Below are positions 1-8,726 of a DNA stretch of 49,042 bases, in pieces. The notes under the pieces were generated by a model. It was not told the origin of the DNA, did not search any database, and saw only the letters and a list, made by a program, of their open reading frames with translations. Both the position numbers and the translations under genes were made by a program. Origin of the DNA: Patescibacteria group bacterium. GTDB lineage: Bacteria; Patescibacteriota; Saccharimonadia; Saccharimonadales; Saccharimonadaceae. The stretch lies in the NCBI GenBank assembly GCA_913775275.1, contig CAJYIP010000059.1, forward strand, positions 1 through 49,042. Direction: 5' to 3'. Position 1 is the first letter of the stretch, and each line of letters starts with the position of its first letter.

Positions 1-2
1 AA

Positions 3-899
3 CACAAATTCGACGCCGTTCCGTTTTACGTTGCTATCATGACTAACCTGACGCAAGACCACCTCGACTACCATAAGACGATGGATCGATACGCCGCCGC
101 TAAAGCCTTACTATTCGCTAGAAAACCGGCCTATATCATCCTCAACAGAGACGATAGTTGGTATGAATACTTTGATCAGTATGCTGCAACACAACAAAAA
201 ATAACCTATGGTCAAGATTCTGAGGCCGACGTCATTATCTCTGATGTCTTACTCAATCAGCAGGGGAGTGACGCAACGATAACATACCAAAGAGCCGACA
301 CCTCAAAGCTACACACGGCACTTCCGGGTATGTATAACGTACAAAACGCTGTGGCCGCCGCCAGCGCTGCTTTTGTCCTCGGGGTGACGCCGAAAGTGAT
401 CTCCGATGGAATTGCATCTCTCCACGGCATTCCAGGGCGTTTTGAACGCATCGACATCAATACACCATACGAGGTCATCGTTGACTACGCGCACACACCA
501 GACGCCTTTGAAAAGCTCCTCGAGGCAGCCCGTGCTATTACAAAGAAAGACGTCACAATTGTCTTTGGCGCAACCGGTGATCGTGACAAAGGGAAGCGAC
601 CAATCATGGGAGGTATCGCAGCTCGATTAGCCGACCACATCATCCTAACAGATGAAGAGAGTTACACAGAGGATCCAAAAGCAATCCGCGACCAGGTTCG
701 CCAGGGCATTACCGATCAAGCAACGCTCATTGAAATTGCCGACCGCAAAGACGCCATCGCTCATGCCTTAAAAAATGCCTATCCAGGCGACACAATCCTC
801 ATCACCGGTATGGGACATGAGCTATTCAGAATCACCGACGGAAAAAAGCTTCCCTGGAACGATGCGGCCGTCGTCCGTGAACTTGCCGCTGACCTATAA
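3..899 (+). CDS. murE: Mur ligase, MurE-like (UDP-N-acetylmuramyl-tripeptide synthetase), 5'-truncated by window edge
   Basis: Frame is open from base 3 (HKFDAVPFYVAIMTNLTQDHLDYH), so the listed ATG at 39 is internal. Mur ligase motifs TNLTQDHLDYH, PGMYNVQNAVAAASAA, GRFERI, VDYAHTPDAFEKLLEAAR, FGATGDRDKGKRPIMG. Confidence 0.88.
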   Translation, partial: HKFDAVPFYVAIMTNLTQDHLDYHKTMDRYAAAKALLFARKPAYIILNRDDSWYEYFDQYAATQQKITYGQDSEADVIISDVLLNQQGSDATITYQRADTSKLHTALPGMYNVQNAVAAASAAFVLGVTPKVISDGIASLHGIPGRFERIDINTPYEVIVDYAHTPDAFEKLLEAARAITKKDVTIVFGATGDRDKGKRPIMGGIAARLADHIILTDEESYTEDPKAIRDQVRQGITDQATLIEIADRKDAIAHALKNAYPGDTILITGMGHELFRITDGKKLPWNDAAVVRELAADL

Positions 900-909
900 T
901 CAACCCCTG

Positions 910-925
910 TTATATGGTATAATTG
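910..925 (+). promoter_or_regulatory. Putative extended -10 promoter (TATGGTATAAT) upstream of valS
   Basis: TATATGGTATAATTGCC about 40 nt before the GTG start; SD-like CAGGGAG follows. Confidence 0.5.
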
Positions 926-963
926 CCTCAAAGACAAGACGATACATAATCAGGGAGCAACCA

Positions 964-3513
964 GTGAATCTAGCCAAGGCATACGAGCCGAACCAATACG
1001 AGCCGAACATTTATGCACTCTGGGAAAAAAGTGGCGCCTTTCGTCCAACAGGAACAGGTGAGCCATTTAGCACAGTTATGCCACCGCCAAATGCAAATGG
1101 CAATCTTCATATCGGTCACGCTCTCGACATGGGCCTTAAGGACATCCTTGTCCGCTACAAGCGAATGCGTGGCTATGACGCGGTATTTATTCCAGGTGCT
1201 GACCATGCTGGCTTCGAAACATGGGTCGTGTACGAAAAGGAACTGCAAAAGAAAAACCAGTCGCGCTTCGACTTTACAAGGGAGCAGCTTTACAGCCAAG
1301 TCTGGAACTTCGTTGAACAGCAACGTGGCAACATGGAGCTCCAGCTCCGTGCGATTGGTACGAGCGCATCATGGGATGACCTCGTTTTTACTCTTGATGA
1401 AAAAGTCATCAAAACAGTCTACGGAACATTCAAAAAATTATGGGACGATGGCCTCATTTACAGGGGTGAACGGATCGTTAACTACAGTACGAAATTCCAA
1501 ACAAGCTACGCCGACATCGAAGTCGATCACAAACTCGAAAAGGGAAAGCTTTGGCACATCGCTTACCCACTGATTGATAAAATCGGTGAGATTGTCATTG
1601 CGACAACACGCCCCGAAACATTATTCGGTGATGTCGCAGTTGCCGTTCACCCCGAAGACCCTCGCTACAAAGAACTCATCGGACACTACGTTCAGCTTCC
1701 ACTAACAGGGAAAGAGATTCCTATAATCGCTGATGACTACGTCGACCAGAACTTCGGAACAGGTGCTGTAAAAATAACACCAGCTCACGACCCTAACGAT
1801 TTCGAAGTAGGGAAGCGTCATAACCTGCCACGAGTCCAAGTTATCGACTTTGACGGCACAATGATCAATACTCCACAACAATTTCTCGGCCTCGACGTCG
1901 ACACTGCTCGTAAGCGGACACTTGCCGCCCTGCAAGCCGAAGAGGTCATCCGCAAAGAAGAGGACTACGAACACACCGTTGGATACGACTACAAAAGCGG
2001 CCTCCCGATTCAGCCGCTTATCAAAGATCAGTGGTTTCTTAATATCAAACCCCTTGCCGAACGAGCCCTTCAAGCTCTCGACAATGACGAAATAACATTC
2101 TTCCCAACTAGCCGCAAAAACGTTCTTCGTCAATATCTCGAGAACGTTCACGACTGGAACTTATCACGGCAAATTCCATGGGGTATTCCTATTCCAGCCT
2201 TCCAGAACGTTAATGACCCTAATGACTGGATCTTCAACGAACACGTCGATGAAAAACGTATTACTGTCGACGGAAAGATATACCAACGCGAAGAAGACAC
2301 CTTCGACACCTGGTTTTCAAGTGGCCAATGGCCGTTCATCACAACTGATTACCTCGAAGGTGGCGATTTAAGCCGTTTCTACCCAACTAGTTTCATGGAA
2401 ACTGGAACTGACCTTCTGGATCGCTGGATCGCCCGTATGATCATGCTTGGATTGTATACAACTGGTAAAATCCCGTTCAAAGACGTCTACCTGCACGGCA
2501 TGGTCCTTGATGAGCACAGCCAAAAAATGAGCAAGAGCAAGGGTAATGTCATCAACCCAATGGAATCAATCGCTGAATATGGTTCTGACGCACTTCGTCT
2601 CGGTCTCATCGCTAGCCGTAGTCCAGGGCAAAACCAAGCGTTCAGTAATGATCGCATCATCGCCGGCCGAAATTTCTGCAACAAACTATGGAACATCGCA
2701 CGATTTGTTGAACATAAGCTAGGTGAAAATTACCAACCATCACAGCCCGTAGCAAAGACGCTAGCAGATCACTGGATTATCAATGAATTAACAGCTGCAC
2801 AGCAGTCTATCGAACGTGCTCTTGATAGCTACCGCTTTGCCGAAGCAAGCGAAAGCATGTATCACGCTATCTGGGATGGTGTCGCCGACTGGTACATCGA
2901 AGCCTCAAAAGATCAAGATAGCCCCGATCTTCTCGCATGGGTACTGACGACAAGCCTTAAATTAGCGCACCCATTCGCTCCCTTTGTCACTGAAACGATC
3001 TGGCAAACGCTGCCATGGGTCAATAGCTTATTAATCAGTGAACCGTGGCCATCGTCTCTTGCATACGATGATATTGCCGCCGGCGAGTTTTCTCGTGTTC
3101 AGCAACTTGTTACTGAAGCCCGCTTTGTTAGCAGCTCACTACCTGGAAATGAGAAATACGGATTGCTCTACCAAACTGACAGCCTCATAGAAGACAACAA
3201 AGACCTTATCCAACGTCTTGCAAAATTAAAAGAAGTCACGCGCGTCGATCAAGCCCGTGGCCTCCGTCTCGCGGTTGCCAGTAGGGAAGCATGGCTTGAT
3301 GTATCGACCGAAACACTTACAGAACATCAAACCAACCTCGAACAGCGCCTTGCGACAACCCACGCCGACATAAAGGCACTTGAATCTCGTCTCGGTAACG
3401 AAAGTTACATCCAAAAAGCACCTGCTCATCTTATCGAAGAGACACAAAAACAGCTCCGTGACAAACAGGAGCTGATCGGACAGTTACAACACGAACTAGA
3501 AATTTTGCGCTAA
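964..3513 (+). CDS. valS: Valyl-tRNA synthetase
   Basis: PPPNANGNLHIGHAL (HIGH motif), KMSKSKGN (KMSKS), DxWFSSGQWPF, C-terminal coiled coil. Start moved from 775 to GTG 964 (AGGGAG SD); the longer ORF would overlap murE by 125 nt. Confidence 0.95.
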   Translation: MNLAKAYEPNQYEPNIYALWEKSGAFRPTGTGEPFSTVMPPPNANGNLHIGHALDMGLKDILVRYKRMRGYDAVFIPGADHAGFETWVVYEKELQKKNQSRFDFTREQLYSQVWNFVEQQRGNMELQLRAIGTSASWDDLVFTLDEKVIKTVYGTFKKLWDDGLIYRGERIVNYSTKFQTSYADIEVDHKLEKGKLWHIAYPLIDKIGEIVIATTRPETLFGDVAVAVHPEDPRYKELIGHYVQLPLTGKEIPIIADDYVDQNFGTGAVKITPAHDPNDFEVGKRHNLPRVQVIDFDGTMINTPQQFLGLDVDTARKRTLAALQAEEVIRKEEDYEHTVGYDYKSGLPIQPLIKDQWFLNIKPLAERALQALDNDEITFFPTSRKNVLRQYLENVHDWNLSRQIPWGIPIPAFQNVNDPNDWIFNEHVDEKRITVDGKIYQREEDTFDTWFSSGQWPFITTDYLEGGDLSRFYPTSFMETGTDLLDRWIARMIMLGLYTTGKIPFKDVYLHGMVLDEHSQKMSKSKGNVINPMESIAEYGSDALRLGLIASRSPGQNQAFSNDRIIAGRNFCNKLWNIARFVEHKLGENYQPSQPVAKTLADHWIINELTAAQQSIERALDSYRFAEASESMYHAIWDGVADWYIEASKDQDSPDLLAWVLTTSLKLAHPFAPFVTETIWQTLPWVNSLLISEPWPSSLAYDDIAAGEFSRVQQLVTEARFVSSSLPGNEKYGLLYQTDSLIEDNKDLIQRLAKLKEVTRVDQARGLRLAVASREAWLDVSTETLTEHQTNLEQRLATTHADIKALESRLGNESYIQKAPAHLIEETQKQLRDKQELIGQLQHELEILR

Positions 3514-3857
3514 ACTGACGGCCACAAGCTAACCATATCTCCGCTGCCGGATAACGATAATTTTTTGTCCTGATATCGGCGATGGTCATCGTCCCTAGGC
3601 TGAATACGTGGCATCATCGCACGAATCCCATTAATATGACGTGGCGCACTCGTTCGTTCAACGTGCGTATGTGGGTCACTCGACTTGATTTCTTTGTCTA
3701 TGGCTGCGTACGTAATAAGCGATGCGGCAGGCACAGCTAAAGCGACGGCCGTTGCACGATCTAATTGCGTATCATGAAGAAAGACACCAGCAGCCAATGT
3801 CATCGACACAGGGATGGTAAGAAAAGCGATAATAGTGTTAAAAATGTTTGATTGCAT
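3510..3857 (-). CDS. Hypothetical membrane protein (115 aa)
   Basis: Intact ORF in a gap between genes; N-terminal hydrophobic segments; convergent 4-nt overlap with valS. Confidence 0.6.
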   Translation of the reverse strand: MQSNIFNTIIAFLTIPVSMTLAAGVFLHDTQLDRATAVALAVPAASLITYAAIDKEIKSSDPHTHVERTSAPRHINGIRAMMPRIQPRDDDHRRYQDKKLSLSGSGDMVSLWPSV

Positions 3858-3927
3858 GTTTGTTTTTTATTTAACGTGTTATATGTATACTAGCATAAGC
3901 TTTACAATACGTCAAGTAGGTAACAAA

Positions 3928-4386
3928 CTATAGATGGTGGTATTTGCCGCCTGCCGCTATATCTTGGATACGATACATCTGCTCAGTCACAACTAGCCGG
4001 ACAAGTTGGTGCGGCAATACCAAAAGCGAAAGCGACCACAGCATATCAGCACGGCGCCGTAATTCTTCCGTCACCCCGAATGCGCCACCAATCACAAGGG
4101 CTATTTTCTTTCCTTCAGCAAAACGTGCAGATACTAACGATGCCAGGCGGGGAGTGTCTATCATGTCTCCGCGCTCATCAAGTAATATGACATAATCAAA
4201 CTTTTGTAATCGAGTAGTGACGCGGTCGGACTCTTCCCGTCGCGCTCTGTCCCCCTCGTATGATGAGTGTGGTAAAAGATCCCATTCAATATCATACGGT
4301 GTGCGTAACCGCTTCTGATACCGTTCAATGCCAGTTCTTACCCAGTCCTCGTGCTTTTTACCAACGGCAATTATGGTCAATGACAT
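3928..4386 (-). CDS. rlmH: 23S rRNA (pseudouridine1915-N3)-methyltransferase RlmH (SPOUT family)
   Basis: MSLTIIAVGK start, LDERGDMIDTPRLA, IALVIGGAFGVTEELRRRADMLWSLSLLVLPHQLVRLVVTEQMYR. Confidence 0.93.
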   Translation of the reverse strand: MSLTIIAVGKKHEDWVRTGIERYQKRLRTPYDIEWDLLPHSSYEGDRARREESDRVTTRLQKFDYVILLDERGDMIDTPRLASLVSARFAEGKKIALVIGGAFGVTEELRRRADMLWSLSLLVLPHQLVRLVVTEQMYRIQDIAAGGKYHHL

Positions 4387-4388
4387 AA

Positions 4389-4787
4389 TCAGGCCGTAAA
4401 GAAAAGCTTCTGCGCTAACGCCGACAGAGCAGCATGGTCAGGCTCTGCCGTCGTCTCTTTAGCATAGTAATCAGCTGGATCGGTAAACGGAACGAGATGA
4501 ACATGAGCATGCGGCACATCCAAGCCGATGATCTTCTCGCCAATCCGCTCGACACCGAGCACTTCTTTCAATCGATGCGCGACCAGCTTTGCTGTTCGCA
4601 TCACAGCGACATAATCATCATCATTTAGTGCCCAAATCGTCGCGACCTGAGCTTTAGGGATAACGAGCGTATGTCCTTTAACCGACGGATAGATACTAAG
4701 AAAGGCGAGTGTCTGCTCGTCTTCAAATATCTTATGGCTCGGTACCTCGCCTTTGATGATTTTCGTAAAAAGAGTGTCTTCTTGCAT
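4389..4787 (-). CDS. HIT family protein
   Basis: DTLFTKIIKGEVPSHKIFEDE and HAHVHLVPF (HxHxH motif). Confidence 0.92.
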   Translation of the reverse strand: MQEDTLFTKIIKGEVPSHKIFEDEQTLAFLSIYPSVKGHTLVIPKAQVATIWALNDDDYVAVMRTAKLVAHRLKEVLGVERIGEKIIGLDVPHAHVHLVPFTDPADYYAKETTAEPDHAALSALAQKLFFTA

Positions 4788-4867
4788 ACTCCGATTATAC
4801 CAGCAGTCTTTACAACGTAGGCAGTATCGAGCATAGTAATAGTCATCATTACCGAAAAGGAGAGAGC

Positions 4868-5179
4868 ATGTCGAAGAAACTGATTACCGTTATCGCGTCA
4901 AGCATTGCAATTATCGCAGGGGTCCTTTTGGTGGCTTTTGCTGATACTCGCGGAACCGCACCGGAGCTTACCTGTGCCGAAGCAGGTGCCCCAACATCAG
5001 GCTTCAGGGATGCGGCTCAAGGTGACTGTGGCGTCACCAGCGAAAGTTTCAACGAGTACGCTAAGTGGCGAAGTCAACCACAACCACTTAAGATTGTTGG
5101 TTTAGCAGCAGCCGTTGCTGGTGTCGCTGGGCTGATTAGCGTTGCTGTTGTTGCTGGCGTTCAAAAATCTCGTCGTTAG
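4868..5179 (+). CDS. Hypothetical membrane protein with two TM segments (103 aa)
   Basis: GGAGAG SD before ATG; two hydrophobic segments around a Cys-containing loop; followed by an intrinsic terminator. Confidence 0.7.
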   Translation: MSKKLITVIASSIAIIAGVLLVAFADTRGTAPELTCAEAGAPTSGFRDAAQGDCGVTSESFNEYAKWRSQPQPLKIVGLAAAVAGVAGLISVAVVAGVQKSRR

Positions 5180-5196
5180 TCGTACCTATTGACAAT

Positions 5197-5230
5197 AAAA
5201 ACCCCGCATCGAACGAGATGCGGGGTTTTA
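5197..5230 (+). terminator. Intrinsic terminator
   Basis: AAAACCCCGCATC-GAAC-GAGATGCGGGGTTTT hairpin with T-tract; usable in both directions. Confidence 0.85.
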
Positions 5231-5239
5231 AATTTCTCA

Positions 5240-5327
5240 TGGCGGAGAGGGAGGGATTCGAACCCTCGAAGGCTTGCGCCTTACCGCTTTTCGAGAGCGG
5301 CCAGTTCAACCACTCCTGCACCTCTCC
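5240..5327 (-). tRNA. tRNA-Ser (anticodon CGA)
   Basis: GGAGAGG...CCTCTCC acceptor, CCGCT-CTCGAAA-AGCGG anticodon arm, GGTTCGAATCC T arm, long variable arm, encoded CCA. Confidence 0.93.
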
Positions 5328-5434
5328 GTTACCGTCTATTGTACTAAACTTTTATATAATATGACTTACCTCAGTTTTATCTCAGCTACTTGTCATTAAA
5401 TAGTCGTAGATATAATTAATCAGAAAGGACCTCT

Positions 5435-5632
5435 ATGGGATTTATGGATGACGCCAAAGCTAAACTTGATAACGCAAAAGACACGGCAAAAAAGATTGCT
5501 GATGACGTTTCTGAAAAGGTCGACATCGCAAAGCAGCGAGTCGAAGGAGAGGTCGATAAAGCAAAAGGTGATGATCTAAAAGGTGAAGCCAAGATCAAAA
5601 CCTCCGAGGTGCGCGACAAGCTTCATAAGTAA
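5435..5632 (+). CDS. Small Lys/Asp/Ala-rich helical protein, CsbD/LEA-like (65 aa)
   Basis: AGAAAGGACC SD then ATG; MGFMDDAKAKLDNAKDTAKKIADDVSEKVDIAKQRVEGEVDKAKGDDLKGEAK; followed by terminator. Confidence 0.75.
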   Translation: MGFMDDAKAKLDNAKDTAKKIADDVSEKVDIAKQRVEGEVDKAKGDDLKGEAKIKTSEVRDKLHK

Positions 5633-5644
5633 AGCCTTCTGATC

Positions 5645-5675
5645 AAAAGCGGACGACCTGTCCGCTTTTTATTTT
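5645..5675 (+). terminator. Intrinsic terminator
   Basis: AAAAGCGGAC-GACCT-GTCCGCTTTTT. Confidence 0.85.
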
Positions 5676-6499
5676 CTTCTAGTCCTGAGATAAAGATAGC
5701 CTGCGAATACAATAATACCGCATACATATCCTATCAGTGCATTTGTGGAAAATGGCACTTCTAAGTACGATACGAGGGATTCAACCGTCCACGAGACAAT
5801 CCACCCAATGGTTAATGCTATGATTGCTTCAATCACACGCGCAAGGCGTAAGGTTTGAGTGCTCCTCAGTACAATATATGCCAGTGCTACGAGAACGGCC
5901 ATCGCAACAATGTAAATCCATACACCGTTGTCGTAAACTCCTATCGAAACACCCTGCAGATAAGGCCCGACAATAGATCCCGCAAACCCAATCAATAAAA
6001 ATATCTGAAACGGTTTGAACAAAAGTACTGATGTCTTTGTTTTACTTTTCGAATAGACAATCGCTAAGACAGACACGAAAGCAATTACAATAACAACTGG
6101 AACGATATTCGTGAAAACAATAGTGACCACGAATGGAAGAACATCCGGTGGAAACGGCAGAGAGAAACCTACAAATCCTAACAGCAATGCTGCCCAATAC
6201 CCAGCAAACCCAAACAATACACCATTATAGTGATGCATAAGCCTATTCTTGTTGTGAGTCGCTCTGTCTCCGAGGAGATAGGAAACAAACATTGGTAACA
6301 GCAGAGTCACCCCAAATACAATAATCATTAAAATGATATTAAAATGACGCGCCGTCGGATACTGCAACGACAGCCCCATTGGCAAAGCCGTCGTCAAGAC
6401 GAACGAAAGTATCGTCAGCGCAAATAAGCCGTATCCGAAAAGGGTAGTGACGTTACTATACGAAAGTTTTTTGGATTGTGGTTTTGTCATAGTAACCAT
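5669..6499 (-). CDS. Hypothetical polytopic membrane protein (276 aa)
   Basis: Long intact ORF with multiple hydrophobic segments; no family recognised. Confidence 0.75.
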   Translation of the reverse strand: MVTMTKPQSKKLSYSNVTTLFGYGLFALTILSFVLTTALPMGLSLQYPTARHFNIILMIIVFGVTLLLPMFVSYLLGDRATHNKNRLMHHYNGVLFGFAGYWAALLLGFVGFSLPFPPDVLPFVVTIVFTNIVPVVIVIAFVSVLAIVYSKSKTKTSVLLFKPFQIFLLIGFAGSIVGPYLQGVSIGVYDNGVWIYIVAMAVLVALAYIVLRSTQTLRLARVIEAIIALTIGWIVSWTVESLVSYLEVPFSTNALIGYVCGIIVFAGYLYLRTRRK

Positions 6500-6535
6500 G
6501 AGTATAATTCAAAATAATCAATTACCATAGCTTAT

Positions 6536-6568
6536 AGAAAAAAGACGAGCAAAACTCGTCTTTTTTCT
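6536..6568 (-). terminator. Intrinsic terminator downstream of tRNA-Arg
   Basis: AGAAAAAAGACGAG-CAAAA-CTCGTCTTTTTTCT, symmetric and T-rich on both strands. Confidence 0.8.
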
Positions 6569-6569
6569 A

Positions 6570-6646
6570 TGGTACACCCGACAGGATTCGAACCTATGGC
6601 CTTCGGCTCCGCAAGCCGACGCTCTATCCAGCTGAGCTACGGGTGC
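6570..6646 (-). tRNA. tRNA-Arg (anticodon GCG)
   Basis: GCACCCG...CGGGTGT acceptor, AGCTCAGCTGGATAGAGC D arm, TCGGC-TTGCGGA-GCCGA anticodon arm, GGTTCGAATCC, encoded CCA. Confidence 0.92.
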
Positions 6647-6742
6647 ATACGATATGCTCGTCATCCGAAGACGGCGGGCACATCTTTGTAAATAGAAGGT
6701 GCTTTCGCCCTTACCTACTCATGGTAAGTTCGGAAACGAACA
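6647..6742 (-). ncRNA. Candidate structured leader / small RNA upstream of tRNA-Arg
   Basis: Consecutive short hairpins: GTTCG-TTTC-CGAAC, CTTACC-ATGAGTA-GGTAAG, AAGGGC-GAAA-GCACCTT, CGTC-TTCGGAT-GACG. TACAAT -10 lies just upstream; no ORF. Confidence 0.35.
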
Positions 6743-6748
6743 GAGGTT

Positions 6749-6759
6749 ATTGTAGCACA
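6749..6759 (-). promoter_or_regulatory. Putative promoter -10 (TGTGCTACAAT)
   Basis: The same 11-mer occurs upstream of tRNA-Ser(GCT) at 8938-8948. Confidence 0.5.
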
Positions 6760-6779
6760 TAACAGAGTATCTGACCAGA

Positions 6780-7340
6780 TTAAAGGCGTAATTTACGAAC
6801 GACAACGTCGATCAGATCGAGTTTCAGTTCTTCCATTGGCAGACGCTGACCCATGATATCAACGATCTTTTCACCGGCTTCTTCCGGGAAGTAGACAGAC
6901 ACACCTGGCGCAAACCGTTTACGGGGGATGAGCATAATAGAATAGTGCTCTGCATCCCGAATCAGTCCAAATGCTTTGAAATCATCAAAATGATACAACT
7001 TCTCACCGACATACAACCCTTGCTGAGGACTAAGTGCATATGTCAACGTACGAGGTGGACGACGGATATACACAATGACTGCGACCGCCATGACGATAAC
7101 GAGAGCAGTAAATGTCCAAGATCTAAGGAGAAAGAAATCAATTGCGATAAAACCAAGCACAACAAGCGCGAATAAAACATACCACCAACCACCCTTGTCG
7201 AGATGGACATATTCTTGGGCCGACCAGGTAATAGGTTGTTGTTCAACCGCTGGCGTCTCAGAGGCAGATTGAGGTGCTTCAGCGACAGGAGCTGGCTCTT
7301 CTTGCTGTGGTTGCCAATAACCATTTTGATCAGGGTTCAT
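6780..7340 (-). CDS. Hypothetical membrane protein with P/Q-rich N-terminus (186 aa)
   Basis: Intact ORF; two TM segments after a disordered QPQQEEPAPVAEAPQ region; extended -10 six nt before ATG. Confidence 0.75.
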   Translation of the reverse strand: MNPDQNGYWQPQQEEPAPVAEAPQSASETPAVEQQPITWSAQEYVHLDKGGWWYVLFALVVLGFIAIDFFLLRSWTFTALVIVMAVAVIVYIRRPPRTLTYALSPQQGLYVGEKLYHFDDFKAFGLIRDAEHYSIMLIPRKRFAPGVSVYFPEEAGEKIVDIMGQRLPMEELKLDLIDVVVRKLRL

Positions 7341-7346
7341 GGTGAT

Positions 7347-7355
7347 AGTATACCA
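7347..7355 (-). promoter_or_regulatory. Extended -10 promoter (TGGTATACT) with probable leaderless start
   Basis: TGGTATACT-ATCACC-ATG. Confidence 0.5.
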
Positions 7356-7399
7356 CGCAATGTAAGCACGAGAGGTATACTTGACTTTTTGGAAAAATT

Positions 7400-8275
7400 A
7401 TGATAAAAATAAATGAAATGGTTCTACCAAAAATAAACAATGAACAACTCATTCACAGACAATCTCCCGAACTTCTTACGGCACGAGATCTTGTTCCCTT
7501 AGTAGCAAAAAGCGACTCGTATCGTCGCACTCGAAATGCAATTGAGAATGAATCCGACACAGACAACCGAATGGTAGCTATCTTCAACGGAGCAGAGGAA
7601 TTAAAAAACCATGAGACAAAAGGGGAGTATCTCACACTCCTAGGTCACCAATTTAATATGACGTCCCATCTCGTTACATTCATGGAATCGGTCCAAACAT
7701 TGAACACCCTTGACGAAAGAAACGCTTCCTCGCAAGAGAGACGACCTTTTACTGAGGCGGTCGCAAGCTTTAATCATGCCTTAAAAGAAATGGTCGATGA
7801 TAATCCTCGCTTGCAATATCAGGAAGTTCTGCAATTCTTGCGCGAGACGCATCAAGCGATCCATGGAATAGCATTAAATAAGCCGTTCGAAAATAACGTT
7901 CGAGCAAGACTAACCGGCATACGCCATGAAATTGGCGTTGAGCAAATGTTATATCAGATACCAGATATAGAGATAGAAGAAACGACAGTACAGGATGATC
8001 TGCAAGGTGGTGATATACGGGTATCGTTGGATGGTGTTCATTTTTATAACATTGATATTAAAGCAAGTGCATTTACGGCCGAGCGAAGAAGGCAAGACGC
8101 AGCCTATCATGGATCGTCTCGGATTATTATATGGTCACATCTTGACGAAGGTGACTTTAATGGATCGTTTCATATCCCTAGCGAAACCGCGTCTAAAAAA
8201 GCACCGGAACTCTTTAGAGAGATTAAGTCCGCTATATTTTCTCGTCGTGGTTCGGTTGCGCTAAAGATGTCGTAG
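7400..8275 (+). CDS. Hypothetical protein; C-terminal region resembles a PD-(D/E)XK nuclease fold
   Basis: Intact 291-aa ORF; E (GVEQML) ... D (GGDIRV) ... DIK (YNIDIKAS) spacing. Confidence 0.65.
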   Translation: MIKINEMVLPKINNEQLIHRQSPELLTARDLVPLVAKSDSYRRTRNAIENESDTDNRMVAIFNGAEELKNHETKGEYLTLLGHQFNMTSHLVTFMESVQTLNTLDERNASSQERRPFTEAVASFNHALKEMVDDNPRLQYQEVLQFLRETHQAIHGIALNKPFENNVRARLTGIRHEIGVEQMLYQIPDIEIEETTVQDDLQGGDIRVSLDGVHFYNIDIKASAFTAERRRQDAAYHGSSRIIIWSHLDEGDFNGSFHIPSETASKKAPELFREIKSAIFSRRGSVALKMS

Positions 8276-8340
8276 CTATTGACTTTATTATATTTTTATA
8301 GTAATATATTATTTGTTCAATCCAAGAGAGAGGATCGATT

Positions 8341-8637
8341 GTGACCACCGTCACATACGAAATCATCGGAGATTCTTCCGATGTCGACACGTTCAAGCTC
8401 ATGATCTGGCGCTTGCTTCACATGGGACAACATCCCGACCTGACAGCCAGACTTCGCACCAACGATACGTCGAGCATGAACAACACTCCGGAAGAGATCA
8501 GCTTCAAACTGATCATCAACGAAGTGAAGGTCAATCCATTCCGTGTTATCGGTCGCATGGACGACCGTCGCGGTAAAGAGATCTCCATCGAATTCGACCC
8601 GAAGACCTCTACTCCCGTCTTCGACATCCTCACCTAA
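8341..8637 (+). CDS. Hypothetical protein (98 aa), GTG start
   Basis: GAGAGAGGATCGATT SD region then GTG; strongly C-ending codons; followed by an intrinsic terminator. Confidence 0.65.
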   Translation: MTTVTYEIIGDSSDVDTFKLMIWRLLHMGQHPDLTARLRTNDTSSMNNTPEEISFKLIINEVKVNPFRVIGRMDDRRGKEISIEFDPKTSTPVFDILT

Positions 8638-8678
8638 GAACATGCAGCCTCGGCTGAAGTCGTCGGACCCTCCGGCGC

Positions 8679-8710
8679 CCCCGCGTTTCACAATGCGGGG
8701 CTATTTCTTT
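8679..8710 (+). terminator. Intrinsic terminator
   Basis: CCCCGC-GTTTCACAAT-GCGGGG followed by T-rich tract. Confidence 0.75.
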
Positions 8711-8726
8711 TGTATGTAAAACAAAA

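Noticed and set aside
775-963. N-terminal extension of valS in the ORF track (start at 775)
   Set aside because: It overlaps murE, whose frame is clearly coding; a GTG at 964 with SD gives a normal ValRS N-terminus.
8317-8691. 124-aa minus-strand ORF opposite the 8341 gene
   Set aside because: No SD, covers the intrinsic terminator of the plus-strand gene, and is best explained by the C-rich codon bias of that gene.
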